NCBI GenBank assembly: GCA_021823325.1
Contig: JAKAOG010000001.1
Location: 62,001 to 126,000 of the forward strand
Direction of reading: 5' to 3'
Length of the DNA: 64,000 nucleotides
Source of the DNA: an archaeon
Lineage (GTDB): Archaea; Thermoproteota; Nitrososphaeria; Nitrososphaerales; Gagatemarchaeaceae
Shown: in pieces, positions 1-7,808 of the stretch
Position numbering within the stretch: position 1 is the first letter of the stretch
How the letters are laid out: each line of letters opens with the position of its first letter
The notes under the pieces: generated by a model
What the model was told of the DNA's origin: nothing
The model's input: only the letters and a program-made list of their open reading frames with translations
Database searches by the model: none
Translations under genes and position numbers: made by a program

Positions 1-600
1 CCGCCCTTTGACGAGTGGTCTGACCCCTCATACAGGAAAGTGTGCAGCGGACCGTTCCGATACAAGGCAAGCGGCACCAGGGCGGTGGAGAATTTCCTTG
101 ACGTCGCACATCTGCCGATCGTCCACGAAGGCATACTTGGCGAAAGGGCCCACGCAGAGATCCAGGATTACGAAGTCGAACAGACGGAAGAAGGCATAAT
201 CGCCAAAAACGTGAGGATCTGGCAACCCAACCCGGACGGGACAGGGGTCGCCAAGGAAGTCAACTACACCTACAAGGTCTTCAGACCGCTGACCATGTAC
301 CTCTCCAAAGACGCGGCAGAAGGGAGGTTCTCCATCTTCGCTTCAGTCTGTCCGGTGAGCGAGTTCGAATCGGTAGCTTGGTTCTGGACGGCGATGAACT
401 ACGGCCATGAGATCCCCGACGAAGAGCTGATCGCGGCGCAGAACCAGATAACCCAGCAGGATATACCGGTAGTCGAGTCGCAGAGGCCGGAGCGGCTCCC
501 GCTCGACCTGCAGGCGGAACTGCATCTCCGCTCCGACAGGATGGCCGTCGCATACAGGAAATGGATGAGACAGCTGGGTCTGTCTTTCGGGACGTCCTGA
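1..600 (+). CDS. Rieske non-heme iron oxygenase, catalytic C-terminal part (5' partial)
   Basis: The reading frame is open from base 1, so the gene begins outside the window and only about 199 C-terminal residues are seen. The stretch NFLDVAHLPIVHEG holds the D-x2-H-x4-H arrangement that binds the mononuclear iron in Rieske oxygenase alpha subunits of the vanillate O-demethylase/PaO type. The N-terminal Rieske [2Fe-2S] domain would lie upstream. Such enzymes hydroxylate or demethylate aromatic or cyclic substrates using electrons from a reductase; the substrate cannot be told from this fragment. It ends 4 bp before the convergent adenine deaminase gene. The family is fairly sure, the reaction unknown. 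Confidence 0.8.
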   Translation, partial: PPFDEWSDPSYRKVCSGPFRYKASGTRAVENFLDVAHLPIVHEGILGERAHAEIQDYEVEQTEEGIIAKNVRIWQPNPDGTGVAKEVNYTYKVFRPLTMYLSKDAAEGRFSIFASVCPVSEFESVAWFWTAMNYGHEIPDEELIAAQNQITQQDIPVVESQRPERLPLDLQAELHLRSDRMAVAYRKWMRQLGLSFGTS

Positions 601-604
601 GAGG

Positions 605-1642
605 TCAGTCTGTCCCCATTTCGGCAGCCAGCGCGGTGAGCTTCCCGATCTGCGCCGCCTTCGTATCCTCTTCGAGGAACGACGCCTCGAACGAGTTCCT
701 TAGCAGCCGCAGAATCTCTCTCTCACCGAGCGAGAAAGCCTCGATCACCGCGTCAAGGTTCTTCGCGATGTAACCCTTGAAGTAGGCGGGGTCGTCCGAG
801 TTGATGCACGCTACCATCCCGAGGTCTAGTGCCTTCTTGACGGGCATCTCAGCGACCGACCTGAAGTATTCGACGCCTATGGACGCGAGCGGACAGAAGG
901 TCACCGGGATCCTCTCTGACACCACCCTCCTTACGAGGTCAGGGTCCTCGAACATATGGTACCCGTGGTCAATCCGCGAGATCTTCAACGAGTCGAGCGC
1001 TTCCCATACGTATTCTGGCGGCGCCTCTTCCCCTGCATGTGCGACAGCCATGAAACCCTCAGCCTTCGCGCGCGCATATACGGCCGAGAACTTACCCGGC
1101 GGGTTTCCCAGCTCTTTGGAGTCCATCCCGACCGACTTTATCCACGCTTTGTGCTTCAGCGCCTGTTCCAGCGTCTCCATCGCGGACTCAGAGCTCATGT
1201 CCCTCAGGAAGCACATGATGAGGCTGGAAGAGAACCCGAGATTTCCTCTGGCGTCTTCGAGCGCTCTGTGGATTCCCTTGACGACGGCGTCGAACGGGAC
1301 CCCTCTGCTGGTGTGAGCCTGCGGGTCGAAAAATATCTCGGCGTGCACCACACCCTCAGACTTGGCCCTCTTGACGTAAGCCATAGTCAGGTCATAGAAG
1401 TCCCGCTCTTCGATCAACGTCTTCATCGCGCCGTAATAGATGTCTAGGAAGCTCTGAAGATCTGTGAAATTGTAAGCAGCTCTCGCTTCCTCCGGCGTCG
1501 CGTACGGGGTCTTCACTCCGTTGCGCCGAGAAAAACTCAGCATCATCTCGGGCTCGAGCGTGCCCTCGACGTGAAGGTGGAGCTCAGACTTGGGGAGCGA
1601 GCGGGCCATCCGTTTTAGACGGCCGGGGTCGCCCTTCGTCAT
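605..1642 (-). CDS. Adenine deaminase (adenosine deaminase superfamily)
   Basis: 345 residues. Metal and catalytic motifs of the ADA fold are in order: HLHVEG near residue 22, HAGEE near 200, a DHGYH segment, and SDDPAYF near 285. The signatures FFDPQAHT and NSDDPAYF are those of the adenine deaminase subfamily rather than true adenosine deaminase, so the likely reaction is adenine to hypoxanthine plus ammonia in the cytoplasm. This fits the MTAP, APT and SAH hydrolase genes at 22-25.3 kb, which release or use adenine and adenosine. The ATG at 1642 lies about 27 nt from a TATA-like box (1666-1673), which favours a leaderless start; an inner ATG at 1609 is possible. Confidence 0.85.
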   Translation of the reverse strand: MTKGDPGRLKRMARSLPKSELHLHVEGTLEPEMMLSFSRRNGVKTPYATPEEARAAYNFTDLQSFLDIYYGAMKTLIEERDFYDLTMAYVKRAKSEGVVHAEIFFDPQAHTSRGVPFDAVVKGIHRALEDARGNLGFSSSLIMCFLRDMSSESAMETLEQALKHKAWIKSVGMDSKELGNPPGKFSAVYARAKAEGFMAVAHAGEEAPPEYVWEALDSLKISRIDHGYHMFEDPDLVRRVVSERIPVTFCPLASIGVEYFRSVAEMPVKKALDLGMVACINSDDPAYFKGYIAKNLDAVIEAFSLGEREILRLLRNSFEASFLEEDTKAAQIGKLTALAAEMGTD

Positions 1643-1665
1643 TGGTTCACAAGTCTGATTTTGGC

Positions 1666-1673
1666 ACTTAAGG
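1666..1673 (-). promoter_or_regulatory. TATA-like box for adenine deaminase gene
   Basis: CTTAAGTG on the minus strand, centred about 27 nt upstream of the ATG at 1642, the archaeal spacing for a leaderless transcript. Confidence 0.5.
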
Positions 1674-1791
1674 GTTCGAGCGAAAGTTGCAGGCTTGCGG
1701 CAATTCAGAGCGGAAACGCACGCGTCCTCTGGAGACCCATCTGGCGGATGAGGCCGCCCCGAAAAGGGTACCCGCGGAGAAAGCTTAGTGG

Positions 1792-1886
1792 AGCCGGCGG
1801 AGGGCCTCCCGCTTGCTGACGCAAGAATCGATCCCTCGACCTTTCGCTTACGAGGCGAACGCTCTACCAGGCTGAGCTACGCCGGC
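1792..1886 (-). tRNA. tRNA-Thr(CGT) with a non-canonical T-arm intron
   Basis: The minus strand folds as a cloverleaf: acceptor GCCGGCG/CGCCGGC, TA at 8-9, D stem starting GCTC, anticodon stem TTCGC/GCGAA around loop CTCGTAA (anticodon CGT, complement of 1850-1852). The T arm is GAGGG-ATCGATT, but its 3' strand CCCTC follows only after a 21-nt insert (about 1805-1825). The insert contains a CTTGC-GTCA-GCAAG hairpin. Without it the tRNA is 74 nt. The boundary can shift by one base. The discriminator is U, as expected for archaeal tRNA-Thr. No CCA is encoded. Confidence 0.9.
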
Positions 1887-1973
1887 ACGAATCTGACCCG
1901 CAGCGTCGACTCGTTAAAGCCTTGTTGGCTTGACAACGCTTTTAGAATTCCCGAAGACGGCCTGCGTCCGAGT

Positions 1974-2058
1974 GCGGGGGTCGCCCAGCATGGTCAACGG
2001 CGTGGGACTGAGGCTCCCATCCCTTAGGGGTTCGAGGGTTCAAATCCCTCCCCCCGCA
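1974..2058 (+). tRNA. tRNA-Leu(GAG), class II
   Basis: Acceptor GCGGGGG/CCCCCGC with discriminator A, anticodon stem TGGGA/TCCCA around CTGAGGC (anticodon GAG, codon CUC), a long variable arm (CCCTTAGGGGTTC region) and T arm GAGGG-TTCAAAT-CCCTC. 85 nt, no intron, no encoded CCA. It lies 61 bp upstream of the prolyl iminopeptidase start. Confidence 0.93.
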
Positions 2059-2088
2059 TCCGTCTCTCACGTCAGACCTTCTGCCAAC

Positions 2089-2096
2089 GTTTAATG
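2089..2096 (+). promoter_or_regulatory. TATA-like box for prolyl iminopeptidase gene
   Basis: GTTTAATG centred about 27 nt ahead of the ATG at 2120. This decides that start over the GTG at 2111. Confidence 0.5.
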
Positions 2097-2119
2097 CGGG
2101 CCAGGGACTCGTGGGAGGC

Positions 2120-2992
2120 ATGCGCTCGAAAGAAGGCTTCGCTTCTGTCCTGGGGCACGACCTCTTCTACAGGCAGTTTGGTGAACCCACCGTTGGAGAG
2201 GTGCTGGGGCTCCATGGAGGACCAGGGGCGACTCACGACTACCTCGTGCCCCTCGCCGACCTCGCCGCGCACGGCTACCGGGTGACCCTATACGACCAGC
2301 TCGGCTGTGGGCGGTCCCAGCTCCCCAAGGACCCCTCCCTTTTCGTCCCTGAGCACTACGTGGAGGAGTTGGAGGCGTTCCGAAAAGAGATGAAGCTCGG
2401 AAGGCCGCACCTGATCGGCTCAAGCTGGGGAGGGATGCTGGCGATCGCCTACGCGCTGAAGTATCAGAAGAACCTGAAGACAATGACCACGGTGGGGGGC
2501 CTGCACAGCGTGCCTCTAACCGCGAGCGAGATGCAGAGGATGAAGAAGACCCTGCCGGCGAATGTCCAAAGGACAATGGAGATGTATGAAACCGCAGGAG
2601 AATATGACGCCCCGGAGTATCAGGAGGCGGTGATGGTCTTCTACAGGAAGTTCCTCTGCAGGCTGGACCCGTGGCCTGCTGAAGTCGCCTATTCCCTTAG
2701 CCACATCAGCAAACCGGTGTACGGGACCATGAACGGACCAAACGAGTTCACGATAACAGGCAACATCAGGTACTGGGACGTCACCGAAAGACTAAGCGAC
2801 ATCCACGCGCCTACTCTCGTATTGGGCGGGAGGTATGACGAGGTCTCACCGCTCGTCGCCAAAGAAATCCACAGCCACATCAAGGGCTCGGAACTGACGA
2901 TCTTTCCCAACAGCTCCCACGTGGCCTTCTGGGAGGAGCGAGCGGCTTTCATGAAGAGGTATCTGCGCTTCCTTGCGAAGCACCCCCGCTAG
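2120..2992 (+). CDS. pip: Proline iminopeptidase / tricorn-factor F1-like alpha/beta hydrolase
   Basis: About 290 residues. Features of the S33 peptidase family: oxyanion-loop motif HGGPG near residue 36, a DQLGCGRS segment, the nucleophile elbow GSSWGG near 103, a catalytic Asp near GGRYDEVSP and the catalytic His in NSSHVAF near the C-terminus. It should release N-terminal proline or other residues from short peptides in the cytosol, a role like tricorn-interacting factor F1 downstream of the proteasome. The ATG at 2120 sits about 27 nt after a TATA-like box, so a leaderless mRNA is likely. It stands alone between tRNA-Leu and the cupredoxin gene. Confidence 0.88.
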   Translation: MRSKEGFASVLGHDLFYRQFGEPTVGEVLGLHGGPGATHDYLVPLADLAAHGYRVTLYDQLGCGRSQLPKDPSLFVPEHYVEELEAFRKEMKLGRPHLIGSSWGGMLAIAYALKYQKNLKTMTTVGGLHSVPLTASEMQRMKKTLPANVQRTMEMYETAGEYDAPEYQEAVMVFYRKFLCRLDPWPAEVAYSLSHISKPVYGTMNGPNEFTITGNIRYWDVTERLSDIHAPTLVLGGRYDEVSPLVAKEIHSHIKGSELTIFPNSSHVAFWEERAAFMKRYLRFLAKHPR

Positions 2993-3139
2993 CTTCGAAG
3001 CTCATTCAGCTAAACCCGCTCGAACGTGTCGCTCACAGCCTCGGCTCGGTTCTGCCAGTCGGATGCCCTCGAGCGTCAGCCGACTGAGACGGTCCGCCCT
3101 GACGGGATGCGGCGTGTGCGGACTTGTACATCGATGAAG

Positions 3140-3149
3140 GGTTTATTGA
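3140..3149 (+). promoter_or_regulatory. TATA-like box for cupredoxin gene
   Basis: GGTTTATTGA centred near 3145. The GTG at 3170 is 25 nt downstream and in frame, which places the start inside the longer open frame. Confidence 0.45.
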
Positions 3150-3169
3150 ACCCCGACCAGGAGAAGGTC

Positions 3170-3769
3170 GTGTTGGGGCATCGTCCCACGAAGCTGGTTG
3201 TGATTTCAGGCATCATGAGCTTCCTGTTCGTTGCGAGCTTCGCTGCGGCCCTGGTGCCGGTCGCACATGCGTCGACTACCGTCAACGTCACGATCAAGAA
3301 CTACACTTTCACCCCTTCGACGATCACGGTGGTGATCGGAGTAAACAACACCGTGACCTGGACAAACGAGGACACAGTCAACCACGCACCCACCGCTAAC
3401 GACGGGTCATGGGGAGGGACAACTGGAGCGGAAGGAGGGACGTACACGCACACCTTCACCGTGGCGGGCACTTTCCCATATCATTGCGCGATCCACCCGA
3501 CGATGACAGGGACGGTCATCGTGCTGGGCACAGGTTCGGCGTCTTCCACGACGACCTCTTCAAGCGCTACGACCGTGGCGACCACCACGACAGCCGCCAC
3601 GACGCCCGCTACCACCACGACCACGACCTCCGTTCCAGCGTCGAGCACCACATCGGGAGGCGTCCCAGAGTTCCCATATGGGAGCCTCTCTGTGGCTCTA
3701 GTCGCCGTGATGATAGCCGCGTCTTACGTCTACGTGAGACGCCGCCAAATGTCCATCCGGCCCCCCTGA
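3170..3769 (+). CDS. Membrane-anchored plastocyanin/halocyanin-like blue copper protein
   Basis: About 199 residues from the GTG at 3170 (TTG at 3173 equally possible). A basic N-terminus and a hydrophobic stretch ending AHA form a signal peptide. The cupredoxin domain follows, with copper ligands His in TVNHAP and Cys-His-Met in YHCAIHPTM. A Ser/Thr-rich linker then leads to VPEFPYG, one transmembrane helix and a RRR tail. The copper domain would face outward and carry electrons at the cell surface, perhaps from the cytochrome b/Rieske pair at 7.8-8.8 kb to an oxidase (inference). The frame is open upstream to 3026, but that part has no signal-peptide logic. An ATG at 3134 is an alternative start. 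Confidence 0.85.
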   Translation: MLGHRPTKLVVISGIMSFLFVASFAAALVPVAHASTTVNVTIKNYTFTPSTITVVIGVNNTVTWTNEDTVNHAPTANDGSWGGTTGAEGGTYTHTFTVAGTFPYHCAIHPTMTGTVIVLGTGSASSTTTSSSATTVATTTTAATTPATTTTTTSVPASSTTSGGVPEFPYGSLSVALVAVMIAASYVYVRRRQMSIRPP

Positions 3770-3774
3770 TAGTC

Positions 3775-4293
3775 TCAGAAACCGTTTATCGACCAAGTCG
3801 CTCGGTCTTCCGCGGCGAACTCCCTCACCGCATCTTCCTGCGCCCGCTCCACGAACTCGGGCTTGATCGACCTCAACTCCCTCATCGCCTCATCGGCGCT
3901 CAGCCCGCGAACGCGTATCAGGTAGGCGGAAAGCACGCAGCCCGTCCTCCCCTCCCCTGCAAGGCAGTGCACCAGGACAGATTTCCCAGACGACCTCTGG
4001 GTGTCTATGAACTTCACACCCTCTGAAATGGAGGCGACGCTCGGCGGCTCGTGATCTTTCATCGACACGTGCGCCAGGGCCAGGCCGAGCCCACCGGTCC
4101 ACTCTGATGGGAGAGGCTTCTCGGTAAGGGTCAGGATGCTCTGCACCCCGTTCTTTGCCAGCCATGCGACCTGGGACCTGGAGGCAGGGTAGCCTGAGCC
4201 AGCAAGAGACTTGCCTTCTACCCACACGAAGCCAGTCGGCCTGTCTTCTACCCTCGCCCTGAGCTTTCTAAGAAAGACTCCGCCGGTCCCCAA
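3775..4293 (-). CDS. Dual-specificity/tyrosine protein phosphatase (DUSP23-like)
   Basis: 172 residues. The phosphatase loop HCLAGEGRTG matches HCx5R(S/T) and lies near residue 109. The general-acid loop is probably around MKDHEPPS near residue 80, and LAGSGYPASRSQVAWL near the N-terminus is typical of small archaeal and DUSP23-like phosphatases. It would dephosphorylate phosphotyrosine or related substrates in the cytosol. The start is a TTG at 4293; the first 20 residues are weakly supported. It is convergent with the cupredoxin gene, whose stop is 5 bp away. Confidence 0.82.
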   Translation of the reverse strand: MGTGGVFLRKLRARVEDRPTGFVWVEGKSLAGSGYPASRSQVAWLAKNGVQSILTLTEKPLPSEWTGGLGLALAHVSMKDHEPPSVASISEGVKFIDTQRSSGKSVLVHCLAGEGRTGCVLSAYLIRVRGLSADEAMRELRSIKPEFVERAQEDAVREFAAEDRATWSINGF

Positions 4294-4336
4294 GCTGAAT
4301 CAGCTGTTATCCGCGCTTGGCTTAGAACGTTTAGGA

Positions 4337-4624
4337 CTACAGGACTTCGAGCTTTCCGTATTTGCCCACATTGAGGCGAAGCTCGCCCCGGAAGCTGTTG
4401 GTGTAGCCGTTCGTCACCCTCACCTTGGAGCCGACCTTGACCTGGTCGATCTGGTCGTCCCAGAGCGAGAGCTTGATCTGGCCGCTGTCGTCCTTCAGCT
4501 GGCAGTCGGCCACCCTGGCCTCTCCACCAGTCCTAAGGTTGACAGTCCTGGGCTCCTGCATCTCGGCAATCTCGCCTTCAGCGTCCACCCTTCTCATACC
4601 GTCACGCAAATCGCGTACGTTCAT
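4337..4624 (-). CDS. Small OB-fold nucleic-acid-binding protein (RPA/SSB-like)
   Basis: 95 residues forming one OB fold: MNVRDLRDGMRRVDAEGEI, then a strand ending RTVNLRTGG, ADCQLKDDSGQIKLSLWDD, VKVGSKVRVTNGY and GELRLNVGKYGKLEV. This pattern is that of single OB folds related to replication protein A, found as free-standing proteins in many archaea. It probably binds single-stranded DNA or RNA. There is no zinc finger or second OB domain. The ATG at 4624 is about 28 nt from a TATA-like box (4648-4656) shared with the divergent gene. Confidence 0.8.
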   Translation of the reverse strand: MNVRDLRDGMRRVDAEGEIAEMQEPRTVNLRTGGEARVADCQLKDDSGQIKLSLWDDQIDQVKVGSKVRVTNGYTNSFRGELRLNVGKYGKLEVL

Positions 4625-4647
4625 GCGAAGGCTGGTCGTCGGACGGC

Positions 4648-4656
4648 ATTATTTAA
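4648..4656. promoter_or_regulatory. TATA-like box between divergent OB-fold and AglH-like genes
   Basis: ATTATTTAA, or TTAAATAAT on the minus strand. It lies about 28 nt upstream of the minus-strand ATG (4624) and could also serve the plus-strand gene with a leader of about 25 nt. Confidence 0.4.
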
Positions 4657-4703
4657 CATTGAAGCAGTGAAAAGGGGACTGGAAACCGTTTAATCAGAAA
4701 GAA

Positions 4704-5756
4704 ATGGTCGGCCTGCTTCAGTTGTTCTCATGGATACTTCAGGGCGGGCTCCTGCTCCTTGCCTTCTTCGTCCCACTGGTCCTCCTGTTAGCCGCTTTTC
4801 CCCCTTTCCTACGATACCTTGCCAGGATAGGCCACGTCTCTGACGACGCCCACAAGTCGCCACCGACGAAGGTGCCGGAGCCCGCGGGGCCGCTCCTCTT
4901 CATCGCCATCCTTGCCGGAGAGCTGACAGTCGCCGCGGGATATGGCTCGTATGTCCCCCTGGCGCTCGTCGCAGGTGCAGGCATAGCCTTCGCGATAGGG
5001 CTTGCCGACGACCTTTACGTCCTGGGGGGGAAGACCAAACCGCTGTTGCTTTTGCTAGCCGGAGTGGGTTTCGTCAGTTTCGTCTTTGTCAGGCCGGAGA
5101 TATACACCTCTGACCTCAGCTTCCCTCTGCTCGGGGACACAAGTCCGCACTTCATCATTTTCACCGTCCTCGCGATAGTGGCTTTCCCGGTCGTCACCAA
5201 CGCGTTCAACATGATGGACGCGTTCAACGGCGAGATCTCCTGGTTCACGCTGCTCACCTCGCTGGCCCTGCTTGCTGGGGTGGTGCTCCACGAGGTCTAC
5301 AGAGGAGGCTTCTCCATGTCGAGGGTCGCTTCGGTCCTTCCACTCGTAGCCGTGGCTACTGGTTTCCTGGTGTATAACAGGTATCCCGCCAGGGCGTTCG
5401 ACGGGGACAGCGGGAGCCTGATGTTCGGCGCCATGTTCGCGGGCATCGCGATCACGGGCGGGGTGGAAGTGGCGGCGATGATAGCGATGGTCCCAGCCAT
5501 ACTCAACTCGTTCTACACGCTCTCGAGCGTCAGAGGCTTCGTGGAGCGGCGAAAGATGTCCTCGAGGCCGACTTTCATCGGGAGCGACGGACTCCTGCAC
5601 GCGTCCGTCGAAAAGGACGCCCCGAACACGTTGGTGCGCCTCGTCCTCCTCGCATCGCCTCTCACGGAGAAAGACCTGGTCAAGAGCATAGTCAAGCTCG
5701 TCGCGGTCGCGTGCGCTTTCTCAGTCGGCATCTCGGTCCTCACGTGGGTGCTCTAG
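4704..5756 (+). CDS. UDP-GlcNAc: polyprenyl-phosphate GlcNAc-1-phosphate transferase (GPT/AglH-like)
   Basis: 350 residues with about 10-11 hydrophobic helices. It has the family's DDAHKSPPTKVPEPAG start motif, GLADDLYVLGGKTKPL (the DD pair of the catalytic loop) and NAFNMMDAFNGE, the conserved N-x-x-D region. These proteins move a HexNAc-1-phosphate from a UDP-sugar to dolichyl or undecaprenyl phosphate at the cytoplasmic face. In archaea this is the first committed step of N-glycan assembly. Nearby sugar-modifying genes (5978-7406, 10000-11052) support a surface-glycan role. The exact sugar is not known. Confidence 0.85.
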   Translation: MVGLLQLFSWILQGGLLLLAFFVPLVLLLAAFPPFLRYLARIGHVSDDAHKSPPTKVPEPAGPLLFIAILAGELTVAAGYGSYVPLALVAGAGIAFAIGLADDLYVLGGKTKPLLLLLAGVGFVSFVFVRPEIYTSDLSFPLLGDTSPHFIIFTVLAIVAFPVVTNAFNMMDAFNGEISWFTLLTSLALLAGVVLHEVYRGGFSMSRVASVLPLVAVATGFLVYNRYPARAFDGDSGSLMFGAMFAGIAITGGVEVAAMIAMVPAILNSFYTLSSVRGFVERRKMSSRPTFIGSDGLLHASVEKDAPNTLVRLVLLASPLTEKDLVKSIVKLVAVACAFSVGISVLTWVL

Positions 5757-5760
5757 AAAC

Positions 5761-6012
5761 GTGAAGCTCCTTCCGCTTTATCTGATAGAGTCGGTCGCGT
5801 TCCTGCTGATAATCGCCGAAACCTACGTCTTCTTCATATTCGTCGTCCCGCTTGGATCGATTCCCCACACCCTGACTGAGTACACGTCGCTCGCGCTGCT
5901 GAAGGTCTTCCTCATACTCGTCCTTGGTGCGGTTTGGTTCTTCGTCCTCGATGAGCTGACGGGCCTCTACGTCAGGTCTAAGGTCGGGAGTTCTCCCAGA
6001 CCTTCATCTTAG
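5761..6012 (+). CDS. Small two-helix membrane protein, unknown function
   Basis: 83 residues starting at GTG, 4 bp after the AglH-like gene and probably co-transcribed. Two hydrophobic stretches (about residues 8-30 and 42-63) are followed by a short polar tail. I do not recognise a family. Its 3' end overlaps the convergent acetyltransferase gene by 35 bp. The close coupling suggests an accessory role in lipid-linked sugar synthesis, which is inference only. Confidence 0.55.
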   Translation: MKLLPLYLIESVAFLLIIAETYVFFIFVVPLGSIPHTLTEYTSLALLKVFLILVLGAVWFFVLDELTGLYVRSKVGSSPRPSS

Positions 6013-6463
6013 CGTCGAACTCTTTCCGCGTGTAGGCCACCCTCGCTGGGACCCCCATGACCACCTTGCCTGCCGGGACGTCCTTGGTCACGACGGCTCC
6101 CATCGCGACGACGCCCCTCTTCCCGACGGTGACCCCCGCCTTGATCACAGCCCTGGCTCCGATCACCGCCCCGTCCTCGATGGTTACCCCGATCATCTTC
6201 TTGCTGGGAGGGTAAGGGTCGTTAGTGAGCACCGCCGCGGGGCCGATGAACACGTTCTTCCCGATCCGGGACAAAGGCGGGATGTATACTCCCCCTTCGA
6301 TCATGGTCCCGCTCCCGATCTGGACGTTGTAGTCTACGTGCGCCAGCGACCCGATCTTGACGTTGTCTCCTATCGTCGTGTTCGAGCCCACGTAAGCGAA
6401 GTGCCAGATCTTGACGTTCTTTCCTATCTTCGCCTCAGGCGACACGAAGTTCATGACCTTCAT
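5978..6463 (-). CDS. Left-handed beta-helix sugar N-acetyltransferase (WbpD/WlbB-like)
   Basis: 161 residues made of hexapeptide repeats, such as IGKNVKIWHFAYVG, IGDNVKIGSLAHV and IGSGTMIEGG, ending in the usual MGAVVTKDVPAGKVVMG loop. It resembles the acetyltransferases that acetylate a 3-amino-3-deoxy UDP-sugar. The upstream gene (6468-7406), 4 bp away on the same strand, is a Gfo/Idh oxidoreductase, and a pair of this kind makes diacetamido sugars in bacterial O-antigen synthesis. It probably makes a modified sugar for an archaeal surface glycan. The specific substrate is inferred. Confidence 0.82.
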   Translation of the reverse strand: MKVMNFVSPEAKIGKNVKIWHFAYVGSNTTIGDNVKIGSLAHVDYNVQIGSGTMIEGGVYIPPLSRIGKNVFIGPAAVLTNDPYPPSKKMIGVTIEDGAVIGARAVIKAGVTVGKRGVVAMGAVVTKDVPAGKVVMGVPARVAYTRKEFDAKMKVWENSRP

Positions 6464-6467
6464 AACA

Positions 6468-7406
6468 TCACTCGAGGTATACCGGCGTCCCCGATGTGCT
6501 TGAAGCCAGGGCTGCTTCAGCGACCCTCATGACATTGAGCCCGTCTTTTCCTGTGACCAGGGGCTGTCTCTTTTCTCCGACGGCGTCTACGAATCCCTTC
6601 AGCTCGAGCATGAGCGGCTCTTGGAAGGGCCTGGTAGGGACCGTCGTCGTGGCTCCTTCGTGGATGCTCGTCTGCTGCGTCACGAAGTCGACGTCCACGA
6701 CTCCGCCTGAAAAGACCGCGCTCATCGTCCTGACTCTGTTGGGCGTGATCCAGTTCGTCACCAAGAAGGCGGTCTTCTGCCCCGAAAATCCCAGCATGAT
6801 GGTGGCGAAGTCCTCATGCTCAAGGGGGGCGAGCGCGGCGCCCACCCTCGCGTAGACGACTTTTGGGGCCTCCCCGAACAACCAGCAGGCGGTGTCGATG
6901 TCATGCACAGACGCGTCTTTCACTATGCCGACGTCGCTTATGCCCAGCCCTCTCCTGTTCTCCCTGTGGAACTCCAGAAGGATTGGCTCCCCCAGCTTGC
7001 CTTCCGAGAACATATGCTTCAGCGCGGTTATCGGCGGGTTGAACCTCTCGATGAATCCGACAGTGATGAAGCGGTTAGCGCTCTTCGCAGCCTCGATGAG
7101 CATCTCTCCGTCCTTCATCGAGGTGGACATGGGCTTCTCGATGAAGACGTGCATCCCCGCGGTAAGCGCCTGCGTCGCCACCTGGAAGTGCGTGGTGGCA
7201 GGCGTGCAGACCGTGATCGCGTCGAGGTTCTCCTTCTTCAGCATGGCCTCGAGCGAAGTGTACCCGGGGACATGGTAATTCTTGGAGAAGGTGTCCGCCC
7301 TTGCCTGGTCCATGTCACAGACAGCTGCCAGGCAGTGGAGCTCGTTAAACACCCGGACGTGGTTCTTTCCCCAGCCTCCCGTCCCGACGACGCCGACCCG
7401 CACCAT
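6468..7406 (-). CDS. Gfo/Idh/MocA-family NAD(P)-dependent sugar oxidoreductase (WbpB/WlbA-like)
   Basis: 312 residues. The N-terminal Rossmann fold has VGVVGTGGWGKNH at residues 4-16. The family motif EKPMSTS near residue 92 contains the conserved EKP lysine, and the C-terminal alpha/beta domain follows. It oxidises or reduces a sugar, often at C3 of a UDP-sugar acid, and is in operon with the acetyltransferase downstream. The ATG at 7406 lies about 28 nt from a TATA-like GATATAGG (7431-7438), so this gene opens the operon with a leaderless start. Confidence 0.83.
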   Translation of the reverse strand: MVRVGVVGTGGWGKNHVRVFNELHCLAAVCDMDQARADTFSKNYHVPGYTSLEAMLKKENLDAITVCTPATTHFQVATQALTAGMHVFIEKPMSTSMKDGEMLIEAAKSANRFITVGFIERFNPPITALKHMFSEGKLGEPILLEFHRENRRGLGISDVGIVKDASVHDIDTACWLFGEAPKVVYARVGAALAPLEHEDFATIMLGFSGQKTAFLVTNWITPNRVRTMSAVFSGGVVDVDFVTQQTSIHEGATTTVPTRPFQEPLMLELKGFVDAVGEKRQPLVTGKDGLNVMRVAEAALASSTSGTPVYLE

Positions 7407-7536
7407 CAGAAATTCGGTCCGAATCCTTGCGATATAGGGTTACTGCCATGGAACGCCGGCTACCATCCAAGGCCCACGCCGGGGAGAGTCAACCCGCCAT
7501 GGTTCTCGCCCCAAAGCAGCTTTCAAAGTCTTAGAG

Positions 7537-7542
7537 TTATAT
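7537..7542 (+). promoter_or_regulatory. TATA-like box for small secreted protein / cytochrome b-Rieske genes
   Basis: TTATAT, centred about 27 nt before the TTG at 7567. This supports that TTG as a leaderless start and a promoter for the 7567-8758 gene run. Confidence 0.5.
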
Positions 7543-7566
7543 GGAAACGTCTGGGTCGAAGAGGGG

Positions 7567-7794
7567 TTGCAGAGGCTTTCACTGATATCTCTGGCTGCTC
7601 TCGTCGCGGTGGCGGGCATCCTTGCTCTCGCCGTCTTCGTCCATCCCGGGGTGATTTCATCGCCTGCGCAGGGACAGAGCGCCGGCGCTCAGGGGGCGAA
7701 CCAGATTGGCACGAACAGCTCTCTTCTGTCGCAGCCACCACCTTCTAGCTCCGGCGGCGGGAGCGATGACGGCGGCGGGTCGTCCGACGGGTAA
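7567..7794 (+). CDS. Small secreted or membrane-anchored low-complexity protein
   Basis: 75 residues from TTG. A hydrophobic N-terminal segment (about residues 5-25) is followed by a Ser/Gly/Gln/Asp-rich tail containing GGGSDDGGGSSDG. I know no homologous family. It lies 14 bp ahead of the cytochrome b-like gene and is probably transcribed with it and with the Rieske gene. It may be a small outward-facing subunit or linker of that complex (inference). The leaderless promoter at 7537-7542 is the main evidence that it is real. Confidence 0.5.
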   Translation: MQRLSLISLAALVAVAGILALAVFVHPGVISSPAQGQSAGAQGANQIGTNSSLLSQPPPSSSGGGSDDGGGSSDG

Positions 7795-7808
7795 CCGGAG
7801 CCTGATAC

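Noticed and set aside
3540-3660. Repeated ACG/ACC triplets as a CRISPR or tandem repeat
   Set aside because: They encode the Ser/Thr-rich linker of the cupredoxin. No CRISPR repeats with spacers were seen anywhere in the window.
6816-7748. 310-codon plus-strand open frame
   Set aside because: Antisense to the Gfo/Idh gene and overlapping the promoter and start of the next gene; no motif.
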